In this document: one piece after another, positions 45,590 to 56,715 of the stretch
How the letters are laid out: each line of letters starts with the position of its first letter
How positions within the stretch are numbered: the first letter of the stretch is position 1
DNA from: Morinoia aosen
Taxonomy: Eukaryota > Arthropoda > Malacostraca > Amphipoda > Talitridae
Reading direction: 5' to 3'
NCBI GenBank assembly: GCA_030386875.1
Contig: CM059578.1
Coordinates: 17,531,009 to 17,595,008, forward strand
Length of the DNA: 64,000 nucleotides
The notes under the pieces: model-generated
The model's database searches: none
What the model saw: only the letters and a program-made list of their open reading frames with translations
Told to the model about the DNA's origin: nothing
Translations under genes and position numbers: made by a program

Positions 45590-47805
45590 GCTCAATTTGT
45601 AAATCAACTGATGATCTAGAAATAACGGCTAACCTAAATAGGTCTACGTCTTATATTATTAGGTAGGGTATAGGCTTGCTATCTACTTCTGAGCTTGTTT
45701 TTTTGTGTAGAATAATTAAATTTTATGAAGTGGGACAAAAACTTTTGTTTGTAATAAATTTTTGTTGAAAACAAGGATTTTAATTCCAATGTGGAATACA
45801 TTTTTAACCGTGGCTTCTAGAATCTCAATACAATTTTAAGTGCAAGTCTCCTACCTCTGAAAATTAATCTGAGTACTTTTGCCACTAACGATTTAGGGTT
45901 GACTAGATATTTTTCCATTGCTGTGCGTCAGTAGATTCAATATTTATAGCAACTACGGCACTGAGAAATCCCGTTTAAAACTTGTGCTATTTTCATTGCA
46001 TAAACGTTTTATCCCTGGTGATGAGGAAGTTTTGTCCACATTTTTTTAAATGATTGTATTATATACATCTGTTTTTTTACCCTTTGCAGCTAAATAATAT
46101 AGATCAAATGAATATTCACTCGGAAAAACTTTGGCATAAATCTGAACTGCTTTCAACAGAATACTATCACGTTAGTCCATCGTACATACAGTATGTATAT
46201 ACATAGATAGTATCATTGATTTGTTTTTATCGATAAAGTAGATAAATTTGCATCTCGGCCTGTGATCAAACTCTCCTTTACATAGAAGAACTACGTTCAA
46301 TGCCTTAATATGTGGGATCGATATCACCTCGGCAAATGTGCTGAAATTCTAATATTACTTGAATATTTGACTGTTTTTGGTGGGTGGTTGGCGAAGTGTC
46401 ATATTGGAACGCAGCAAATTTTAGTAAGAATATGATAGTTCCTTCCATGGATTTCATCATGGGACATGATATAGTTATTGTCGGTGAGCTAACCATCAAA
46501 GTTACGTAACATGATACATAGTTGGTTCAGTTGAACATCCTGAGTTAGCTGTCTGAGCAATTTCGTAGCCAGGGTGAACATAGCTACAGAACAGAAAAAC
46601 GTCAAAAATTAAACAAGTGATTAAATAAACCTGAAAAGAGAGAAATTCAGAAAATGAAATAAAATCATAATGAAATGGGAAAATTAAGGAAGAATTTGAT
46701 CTGATACGGCTGTATTATTGCAACTACATAGAAAGAACAGCTCGACGAGAGGAAGAACCCTTGCATTTAGATCATGTTTGAAACTTCACAAAATTCAGTA
46801 CATCCAGGAGGGAAAATGAGCTTTAAATTGATTTAGCGAAGATACACATTATTCCAAAGAAAGTTTCCGATTACTCCTAGGGTTTCCTTTCTATTTCGCA
46901 AACACTGGAAGGTGTAGAAAGTTTGTATGAGCTCTTGTTCCAGGGAGCTTAAAGTCTTGATGACTTGAAATACCACGGCAGTCGTAGGGCCCTCACGGTA
47001 GACTGAATACTGTGGGGCCCCTCAATGCTCTGCCCTCGCCTGGGCAGGCGGTGCAGGAGCTCAACTCAAAACCCTCCTGAAACTCTGACTTCGTGTAGAA
47101 TTGCTCAGCGCGCTCAAAATGAGGCAATAAAAAGGGTGAAATCGACCTCCCAGGTGTTGATGGTGAAAGAATTTGATTGATGAAACGTAACACAAGCCTT
47201 AATTAATGTCCTGGAGGATTTGTTGCTACATAGTGATTTTCAAGAGATGTGGCAAAATTAATATAGAAAAAAATTCGCTCACAAATAGAGATAGTTAAAT
47301 TTAAAGACGACCGGGTGAAGTTGGAAGAGTGCTGGGAAAGTATCTGTATTGTGGAGGCTGGGAAGTACTCCAGAGACAAAGCAGAGTTGCTTATTCGATC
47401 AACCGTCCTGAAAATCTTGAGCCAGTCCATTCTTTAATGATCACATCGCTAATTTATCTCTTGTTAGTTTGTTGAACCTTTATCCTACGGTTCATCCATT
47501 CGACTAGCCTACCTGTTTACACATCCATAGATCCATGACTGTCTTTCATTAATCTTCTATTTGCTTATCAAGCTCAAATTCATTTCGTTATTTTCTTTAT
47601 GCTCGTCCATCAATTCATCATGTTGGCATTTACTGTGATAAAAAATACAAAACATGTCACATCAGTATTCATCTTCAGGCTAATACCACGACGCACGAAG
47701 AGTGACCCTAAACCCAGATGATAATAAGTAGGTCAAAGCTTAGTGAGAGAACGAAAGGTTATTTCGAATGTACAAAGGAAAATCTTTTTTGCGAAGTAAA
47801 TTTAC
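45590..47805. other. unannotated intergenic sequence
   Basis: No gene or family recognised. A GC-richer patch at 46990-47170 has no supported coding frame. Confidence 0.4.
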
Positions 47806-48527
47806 AATGAAAGAAATGGAGAAGTATTTTAAAAACATTTACTCTGAACGTTTCGAGCCTAGGCTCATTCTCAACAAAAAGTCTGCAAATAAAATTATAG
47901 ACGAGTCAGTACACCCAAAATTACAGAAGTGCAGTATATAAGCACGAAAAACAAACAAAGCAAAAATGTAGTAATAATTCATCGGTTGACTATTTCCAGA
48001 GGGTATGTATGCACTCTGCATTTCGTTGAGAGAAGGTTTGAGTTTATGAATGAATGAGGACTCTAAAATGCGTAGGTCTAAGTTGGCGGTACAAGTATCT
48101 AATATTTTAAATTTGCTAATATAATCTGCTCTCAGGAACCATTACTACAATGTTGTCTGATACTAGAATGAGTGGGAGAAGTAAGTAAGCTACCTGTGAT
48201 CAGATTATTGATATTAGCAAATTTAAAATATTAGATACTTGTACCGCCCACTTAGACCTACGTATTTTAGAGTCCTTATTCATTCAAAAACTCAAACTTT
48301 CTCTCAACGAAATGCAGAGTGCCTACCCTCTGAAAATAGACAACCGATAAATTATTATATTTTTTGTTTTGTTTGTTTTTCGTGTTTATATCCTGCGCTT
48401 CTGTAATTTTGGGTGTACTGACTTGTCTATAATTTTATTTGCATATTTTTTCTTGAGAATGAGCCTAGGCACGAAACGTTCAGAGAAAATGTTTTTAAAA
48501 TACTTCTTCTCCATTTCTTTCAACGAA
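47806..48527. repeat. foldback B: about 300-base near-perfect arms, short loop
   Basis: 47806-48130 is the reverse complement of about 48205-48527 with few differences. Matching pieces include aaagaaatggagaagtattt, attttgggtgtactgac (and its complement) and ctaatattttaaatttgcta (and its complement). The spacer is about 75 bases. Near each outer edge lies gaatgagcctagg...cgaaacgttc, a perfect small stem-loop, oriented outward (minus at 47848-47875, plus at 48452-48480). A transcript would form a long double-stranded hairpin. Confidence 0.93.
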
Positions 48528-49309
48528 AGATTAATTTCAAAATAGACGACTGATGGATGAGTAAATATTTGAATGGGCTGACCAACTACTGAAGGGGATC
48601 AGACAGAAGATAGATCAAAGGGTTGACCAATTATTTGAGTATGGACATTATTTACACGCGGGATTAACGTACAAAGAAACCCCACTTCGGCCTCAGAAGC
48701 TCTTCCCTACTATCTTCGAATAAATATTTATCCAGCGCTCCTCCACTTTTACCCAGGCATACTTTCGCTGAGCTACCTGTTTCAAGCATGATCATATTAG
48801 ACGAGGTACGTCGTAGCGACCTGCTTAGTTGCAAGAACACTGCAGTTGCTCAGTAATCCAGAGTGTCCAACGTGCACAATGTGTTTTCTTTGATATTTGG
48901 GATTACCCTTTTTTGTTCTTTTCCTAACACTAATTGCACTTCGGAAGTTCACCAGTTTAAATTCACCCATTGACTTGCCTGCAGTCAAGTTTTGTTTTCG
49001 ACACATACGAGCAGCTAAACGAGGTTCTTGATTTCTCTATCGTGGGCGTAATTTACAAGTTACAACCGACCAACTACTTCTCGCACTGGTCGCGTCTTTT
49101 ATTGTTCATTCTCATCTCGTCGAGATGGTTCTTCCTCTTGTAAACGTTACGAGTTGTGTAAATCGTGACGATAAAATTTGAAACCTATTGCGGTACCACG
49201 TACAGGAGCGGATACACTTAAAAAAAACGAACGTATGTTAAAGGAATTTACTTTATAAAACTAGGCAACTCTAATCGAACGAATCTGCATCCTAACCATG
49301 TGTGATAAT
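48528..49309. other. unannotated intergenic sequence
   Basis: The open frame on minus at 48797-49006 is rich in Lys and Arg but matches nothing I know. The last 8 bases (49302-49309) are the target duplication of the following hAT element. Confidence 0.45.
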
Positions 49310-49339
49310 CAGGGCTGTGACATTATGCATCTTGCATAA

Positions 49340-49530
49340 ATGCATGTGCAAATGCATATTTTCATATTGCATAAAAATTGGTCAATTGTATATGCAATTT
49401 CTAAAATGCATATGCATTATCTTAAAATGCATATGCAATTTCTAAAATGCATATGCGTTATCTCAAAATGCATATGCAATTTCTAAAATGCATATGCATT
49501 ATCTCAAAATGCATATGCACATTAATATGT
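49340..49530. repeat. hAT left subterminal array of ATGCATATGCA palindromes
   Basis: aaaatgcatatgcaatttct alternates with aaaatgcatatgcattatct, giving at least five palindromic tgcatatgca cores with regular spacing. Confidence 0.92.
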
Positions 49531-50109
49531 AAATAATGTCCAAACATTTATTTATATGCCTTATGCATTGACATATAATATTAATCTGGTTTGACATGCA
49601 ACTCTAGTGTGGTGCAGAAATAACTAAATTAATACCTACCTTTCATTTTATAGGCATTATGAGTTGTAATAAGATTGTAATGAAGTTCAATTCCATTGGG
49701 TATGTTGAGTTGGTGAGGGCGCTATGGTCGTGCAGTGCACTTATGAATGACTGCATATTAAATGCTTCCAAAAGTAATGATTGTGGCATATGAAATTAAG
49801 TTAATGCAATCTGACGTAAGAAGTTCGGTAAATATAAGTAGGTATAATTATCTATATTCAATATTGACACGTTGCACTGAATTTCGCAATAGTTTTTGTC
49901 TTCATTGTAAAGTTACTGTTCATTAATGCGAAATTGAATATATAATATTTTTCATTAATGAAAAGAAAGATAAACAACTATTGGAACATTGATGTTTGGA
50001 CCTTAAATCTATATTTTTAAACAAAAATCTTGACAACCGTGATATTGAGCTTAGGACACTTTGAAGGTGGCAGGTAAGTACGGCACAATTCTAAATTGAT
50101 ATCTTCTCT

Positions 50110-51490
50110 CAGATATCAACTCAGCGACGATCACAAGTGACCCGACATTTAGGGACCGCGCGCCACAGAAATAAAAAACAGGCTGCGGTTGGCCTGCTGC
50201 CCGAAGGGTCTGGAAACCCTGAAAGTGTCGACCCTGAAGAATCTGGGATCCCAAACTCTGGGCATATTGCTCAAAAAATATTCAACAATGACCTATGTGA
50301 AACATTTTAGCAGCAGACATACCTTTCAACAAATTGAGCAATGTAATACCTAGGGAGTTTTTGAAAAACTAAAAACGATAGGCCATCCCAGACCAGTCAA
50401 CCATCCCAGACCAGTCAACCATCCCAAAGAATCATGTGCAGCTCGCGTTTGATGATAAAATGAAAACGTTAAGGAAGATGGCAGGACAGAAAGTATAGGT
50501 ATCTCTAGATGAAACCACAGATATAGACTAACGACACTTTGTCTGCTACGTATTTGGCGTACTGGAAGTTGACGAAGAACGATGTAAAGCTACTTGGATA
50601 CTGAGCAGATCGTAGAGAAAGTGAACCATTCGACAATTTCTATATTCTTCCACGATTCCTTGCGATGCATTTGGTCGCAGCGAGTAAACTATAACAACGT
50701 TCTGATAGTTACGACTGATGCTGCTTCTTATATGAAGAAAGCTGTTAATGCACTGCAAGTCACGTATCCTAAAATGATACACATGACGTATTTAGCACAT
50801 GCATTACATAGGGTTGCTGAGCTGGTTCGCTCTAATTACCCAAACATAAATGCTTTAATTTCATCGGTTAAGAATGTATCCGCGCGGTCACCCAACAGAA
50901 TTTACACGTTTAGAGACCTTTGCCCCAATACACCGATTGCTCCTTCTCCAGTCGCGACCAGATAAGGCACATGGATTGAAGCAGCGACATACAGTACTTG
51001 GCAACTAACTTCGACAAAATCTAGGAAGTTATATCCATGCACGTTTGACAGCAGCCGAGCTCAAGGCATCGAAGACTAATGTTATGCTACAGGATGCTGG
51101 AACACCAACCACATTAAATTTCATCTCTGCAACATTCTCGATGTTGCCAAGTCAATAAAACAGTTGGAGGCTAAAAGTCTTCCTTTGTCTTCTGCGATTG
51201 ATATTACTAACAACGTTAAAGAATCCCTGAAAACATATGACCAACAATTAGTAAACAAACTTGACGATGCAAAAGAGAAGAATACTGGCTTCGCCTCATT
51301 GAAATATATCAATTCAGTATTGAAAGGCGATCCATCTATTACTGCACCGGATGATTTTCCAAATGATCTGACCTCCTGTGGTATGCTTTGTTATAAGTAT
51401 GCATCCGTTGTATCTTTTGAATTGAGAGAGTCTTTTCTGTTTATAAAACTGTTTTCGCTTACAATAGAAGTTTCATCTTTGAGAATTTGA
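50110..51490 (+). pseudogene. decayed hAT transposase with BED-finger remnant
   Basis: Broken plus-strand frames read SQVTRHLGTARHRNKKQAA (end of a BED-type zinc finger, about 50115-50175). Then 50594-50965 gives VLIVTTDAASYMKKAVNAL and LAHALHRVAELVRSNYPN, the catalytic Asp region and the conserved hAT segment. Then 51164-51490 gives LPLSSAIDITNNVKESLK and FASLKYINSVLKGD. Stops and frameshifts separate the parts. The pattern fits the hAT branch with CGGBP1-like fingers common in arthropods. Confidence 0.85.
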
Positions 51491-51894
51491 AGTAACATGT
51501 GGTAGTCAAATGTTACTCGTAAAGTAGATGACATTATACTTATTGTTAATGTTTATTAGCCTACCTTCTATTGCCAACATTATACGAGCCATAATAAGAT
51601 TTTAACTACATTTTTACATTTCGCTGTAAACAGGTCTTATTTACATGTGTTTGTTAACAAGTTTTGTTCATATATGTTATTACTTATTACATTGAGTAAG
51701 TAATTTTGTTTCCCTTGAGTCCTCTATTTCTCCACAATTCATCACTACAGTTGAAAGTTTATAGGTAAACTAGTAAAATCTAGTGATCTATACAGTGCAT
51801 AGTTGTAGCCAGTAGAGCAGACAAATGCTAAGGTTCTCCTTTACATATAACCAATTAAAGGAATTCACTTAAATTATATTTAAAAGAATTGAAA

Positions 51895-52090
51895 GACATG
51901 CATATGTGCATTATAATAAATGCATATTTGGATAATAAATGCATATTTGCATAATAATAAATGCATATTTGCATAATAATAAGTGCATATTTGCATAAGT
52001 GCATATTTGCATAACATAAGTGCATATTTGCATAACATAAGTGCATATAATGCATATTTATAGCTGCATATAATACATATTTATAATCGC
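51895..52090. repeat. hAT right subterminal array of GCATATTTGCATAA words
   Basis: At least eight copies of aagtgcatatttgcataa-like units with periods of about 18-24 bp, close to the right terminal inverted repeat. Confidence 0.92.
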
Positions 52091-52115
52091 ATAATGTCAC
52101 AGCCCTGGTGATAAT

Positions 52116-55100
52116 ATTTGGGATTTTGCAGTGAATTCTAATGCTATCACGCAATTGCATGAGGTCAGGTCGGTTTTTTCCGCGACAAATCCTGCAGAGA
52201 AACATCACTAGCGAGCCGAGGTCCTCGTTTAATATTCCGGCTTTTAGGTGATGGATTGCACTTTTTTGAGAACAATTTTGCAGAGGCCCACAGCAAGTCG
52301 TGGATGGTTGACTCGAAACGCAGCCAATCCACAGACGAGCATGGCTAGAGCTTTACCTCTAACACTGCATAAAAAAATTCGTGTTAGTTCAGTGAGTACG
52401 CCGCATTTTCTAAAGTCTAGCAACATGGGGCAGTTCACGCCGATTTCTCAACGGTCGCCGTGCCCTCACACGAACGACCCAGTATTAAATGAAAGCTTCA
52501 AGCCAGTTTTGTATGGTACAGTACTCCAAAAATTGGAAGATAATCTGTGGTCTACGTAACAGCTTATCAAAATTTCCGGTTCGTTCCCTCGCTAGAAACG
52601 TGCAAGGGTGAAGTGTCGTGCCACTAATACTAGGAAACCTCAATAACTGCTTCAACAGCATCTGATACTCCTTACCCACTTTTCTTCAAACCTCGACTTG
52701 GAAGCGGGTACTCTAGCATTCAGAAAATCTCACACCTTTGCTGATTTCAACTTCAAACTCAAACTTTACCAGGTGTAGAAAAACATTTCTTGTTTTTATA
52801 TTTATTAAGAAAAGACAGACTAAATTACGCCTTACAACTTAAGCAAGTGTACGGTAAATTTGGAAACCACCAATCGATATCAAGAAATGCTGACAACACG
52901 ATCGTCAGTTTGACAGTCTCCAAATGCCAGCGTAAAGAAGCCAAAAACATTACATGAAAATTTTGCGAATAATTACAGAATAATGATCAAAACTAATAAA
53001 AAAAAAGCAGACACATTTTCTCAACAAAATGTGCAATGGGAAAACCCCTCGCTAGTCATTTTATTTTCAACACAAAGTAATAGTAAAAGTCGTATTTCTT
53101 ACTTTAGCTTAGAAAATGGAAATAAGACTTCATGTTTGTTAGGAAATTACTTTTAGCCACGTCCGCCCACAGCATAAGTTGAGAAAAACAAAGTTAAATT
53201 AGTAAAATGCTATGCACAGAACCAGTATGTTGGCCTCTAGCTTACAACGTCCAGCACAGCAAAGTTGTTTCGTATATATAGAGAGGATAGCAGCTTACAT
53301 CCAAACCAGGTACCAAGTCGCTTCATTATAGCATACGGTTCCTATTGGATGACTGCTTCCACTAAGTGTCCCCAAGGACTGACATAACGCTCGCCTCTTC
53401 TAGTCAAACTTATCCAATTTCGTTCATTGCTCAAATAAAGCAAGCCTATCAATGGTATTTACCACCTGGTTACCCTCCTCGAGCGTCTTTTACGTTAAAT
53501 TCCATTAGCTTAGAGAGGCAAATTTTGAAATTTTTGAAAAAAAGGCCTAATAGCAACCCTCGGGTCCCGATAGATTGGGCTTCGAGATGCGCCGCCACCA
53601 AACCAGCTTACTACTAAAAAAACGCAAGACGACGATGTGTAATAATAATAATAATAGTTGCTTACACGTCCGGTTCTGAAAGTGCAAGGATCTAACGCAT
53701 TGAATGAATGAAGGTTTCATAGCTTAGATAAATGGATAATCATCGTCCTGTTCTCAAAATTAACCTTCCATGAATTATCCTGACATGAATTTTTGCATAT
53801 AGGCGATAAATACCTCACATTAAATCGCGTGACTAATTTACCCTCATTTGGTGAAACAGTCGTCATTCTCTTAGACTTGATCAAATGAAAATTACGAGCT
53901 ACCATTTTTATAGTTATTCGATAAGTGAACGCAATCGATGCCAGTCAAATGAAAGAATTTACCAATAATTTGAATGGAATGAGAAAAGCACTAGACGAAG
54001 AACAATAATTATTTCCACAGAAAACACGGCGTGCACGGAAGTGTGCGAATGGGATTCGTATGATTTTTGCTCCGAATGCAGCCTAGTCCCAGTTGCACCC
54101 AGACTTCCCACCCCAACTTGGTAACCGAGTCTATTCCAAAGCGTTGCATTACAATTTCGGATACCCAGCAACAACCTCTGCAACAGTCCAAGGTCGATAA
54201 AAACTCCCACAATTGAAGAGTGAAAGTCAACTAAATCCAAATAAACATTTACTGGCAACGGCTTAATTGGATATAATGGATATCATGAATTCCAGCTCCA
54301 GGGGGCTATCTTACAGGATTCCTCATATCTTTATCTTACACTATCAGCTCAACTGAAAGCAGTTCAAAACTACTCCTAGTGAGAGCAGTTTAAAATTGCT
54401 CCCAGAGGAAGCAGTTTGAAATTACTCCCAGTGCTCAAGAAACTTTTCTTCTGTTCACAATAAAAACATTCGTGGAGAACCATGGAGCTCTGGCGTCAGC
54501 GCCCAGCTTCATTGAGACGAATCAAATTCACCCAGGGTTCTCTCCCACGCAGCTGGCGGCTCACTTCATCCTTGTACTTAGTACACGCGACCTCTGCAAA
54601 ATTGCACTGCATTACAAAAACAAAAAGGAAAACGTTGCGGGGGATAGAAAGAGTAACCGAGTTCAACAAAATAAAACCGGTCAAACGAAGATTAAAATGT
54701 TTTCACAAGTAAAAACTGCGGCCACAGTAGAGACGCTCTGTCACACTCCAAGCTTCATAAAAAGTGCAAAGTTCTTGAAATTTCACATGCACAAGTTGCT
54801 AGTTCTATAGCACCTTGGGAGATGAAGCATCAATCGTATTCTATAACAAGCCAATTACGCGACATTACCTCCCCTTCAGTCATACGCCGTGGATAAAGTC
54901 ATGTTCACAATATTTTTAGTAAAATGATCAATTTGCCACAAAGTAGTTTCAAGGACTTAGTTCTAAAACTTGAAAAAAGTTAAATTGCGGGGTGTACATT
55001 TTACCGTTTGACTTTCCAGCGCAAGCATATTTCTGACAGCCTCCAGTAGAATATGTAATTACAGGTAAATATTTAATAGCATATTTTATAAAAACGTATA

Positions 55101-55432
55101 ACCTTGGTTGAAATGAGTTCAACGAAGACTGTGGTCGGAACAGAATAAAAATGCATCTAATAGTTTTGAATTATATTATTTTCGGTTCGGGTTCAGTTTT
55201 TCGTGGGACACCCTGTATACACATCATGGCTACATACCCTCCCATGCAATAATGCATCTACAGCAACATTAAATTTGTAAAAGGCTTCTTAATTCTTACT
55301 CTGAAATTATGTCCACTACACAATGGGATTATATTACAAAGCCTCTTGAGAATTCGGTGGCATTACTAGGGGATCATATCACGCAGCTGAAACCAATACA
55401 CGAAGCTAGAAGTTTTAGGCATATTTTGTCGC
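52116..55432. other. unannotated intergenic sequence downstream of the RRM gene
   Basis: Mostly AT-rich. A GC-richer piece at 54480-54600 could be a minus-strand terminal exon (separate entry). A small (AAT)n tract is at 53641-53656. At 54990-55216 a possible MITE has weakly matching ends (ggggtgtacattttacc / acagggtgtcccacg). Confidence 0.4.
54496..54591 (-). other. candidate 3'-terminal exon of unknown gene (minus)
   Basis: The acceptor context aattttgcag|AG is followed by a single open frame, GTC GCG TGT ACT..., reading VACTKYKDEVSRQLRGREP and ending NEAGR with a stop at 54496. The other two frames close quickly. Its phase would accept a phase-1 donor at 56615 in the RRM gene, but homology is unknown and it may be repeat-derived. 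Confidence 0.2.
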
Positions 55433-55436
55433 TTAA

Positions 55437-56056
55437 CCCCTTCCCCAGCAGAAACGTGTATACTCGTTTTCACAAAATGTTCCTTTTTCAGTCGTCGACG
55501 AGTATACTCGACTAAAACTTAACCTTAAAAACCAGCTACATACGTATATACTCGTCCATTTTAAGCCTTTGTAAGCCATTCTACGTGTGAAACGAGTATT
55601 CTCGTCAAATCATACGCCTGGCAGAAGCGATAGGGTAGGGTTGTGGGATTTCAAGAACATTCTTACAAGACTTGCTCCAACAGCCATTGCCGTCGGACAG
55701 GTGTTGTTTGCCTCCACATTTGCATTCATTTTTTTGTAGCATTTTCAGTGTTACACCCCAAATGTCTAGTTCAACGGAAGATAGTGAATAAGAACCTTCC
55801 CTCAGGAGCTTGAATACTTCTGATAACTCTGCCAGGTTATCAGAAAATGACTATTTATCGACATCAGACCATGACTATTTGACTAGTTTTTGCCGACAAA
55901 GGCATTTTCCAAAATAAAAAGTTAACCACAAAATGGGAAGAAGAAATAATTACAAACTGTTTTCACAGCCAGCATCAAAAATACTAAATAGAACCAACAT
56001 AAAAAAATTAGTCTGAAAAAGAAACGTTTTTAACAAAAAAATTGTTGGGGAAGGGG
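55437..56056. mobile_element. piggyBac-type MITE, 620 bp, TTAA target duplication
   Basis: The ends are inverted: ccccttccccagcag at the left and, on minus, ccccttccccaacaa at the right, directly flanked by TTAA (55433-55436, 56057-56060). The interior has several cgagtatactcg-type palindromes (exact at 55499-55510) and a possible short piggyBac N-terminal remnant (SDNSARLSENDY, about 55815-55850). Confidence 0.88.
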
Positions 56057-56600
56057 TTAACGCGGTCTAAATGCACAAGCCAGCACTACGTTAATTGTTA
56101 AGGATTTACACCTCAGAATTTAAATTCTTATAAAATTGAATAGGCGATAACACACTTCACAATGTTGTCACAAATAAATTGGAGATTGAAAGCGTACTTT
56201 TCGATCAATAAAATATTTTTCTTGGTATGTGCTCGAGTTACACAGGTGTAAGGTTTTACATAAATGTGTATTAGGGCAAAACCCAGACAGTGATAAGAAT
56301 AGCAGCCTTGATGCTTATCAATCTTATTATTTAGAAAATAAGCTAAAATCAATCTGCCAGAAAATGATTCGGCGACTCGACGATGGGCAGTTAGCAAAGC
56401 TTGCAGTCAAAGTGACGTGGCTGAGAAACATGCTAAAATGCAGAAATCAGCCACTGTATGTACATCTATCGGAGCATTGAAGGGTCATGAAAACCTATTT
56501 TTCATTACCATGGACTAATGGATATAAAAGCATTGCTTTCGCAAAAATTAACTGTTTTATATGTAAAGAAAAAACAAATTTCTCGAGCACATCTCTGAGC

Positions 56601-56715
56601 CTACCTTACGCTACGAGAAGAAGCGCCGATTGAGTTCGACTCTGTGACGGTGCCAACTATCTTCACCTGCATGGGTTGGCCATCCAGCTTGCGGTTGTGG
56701 TACACCTCTACCGAC
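56601..56715 (-). CDS. RRM gene exon g: RRM end and probable C-terminus
   Basis: The acceptor is GTTCACGCAG|G. Codes SVEVYHNRKLDGQPMQVKIV, the last RRM strand, and then GTVTESNSIGASSRSVR with a TAG stop at 56601. Two possible donors overlap the end (AAG|GTAGGC leaving the exon at 56605, TCTC|GTAGCG leaving it at 56615), so the protein may continue. Confidence 0.85.

Larger units (their letters stand above)
49310..52107 (+). mobile_element. hAT element, 2.8 kb, perfect TIRs and 8-bp target duplication
   Basis: Starts cagggctgtgacattatgc and ends with its exact reverse complement. The 8-bp direct repeat gtgataat flanks it (49302-49309, 52108-52115). Both subterminal regions hold clusters of tgcatat-type words: about 49340-49530 with atgcatatgca palindromes in a period near 40 bp, and about 51895-52090 with gcatatttgcataa words in shorter periods. 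These are likely transposase-binding arrays. A broken hAT transposase lies between. Intact ends with a broken gene suggest fairly recent insertion of a non-autonomous copy. Confidence 0.95.

Noticed and set aside
54472-54810. 112-residue plus-strand frame
   Set aside because: Composition looks like a shadow of the GC-richer minus-strand segment; no domain was recognised.
54990-55216. Possible MITE with ggggtgtacatttt / acagggtgtcccacg ends
   Set aside because: The ends match only weakly and no target duplication is evident.
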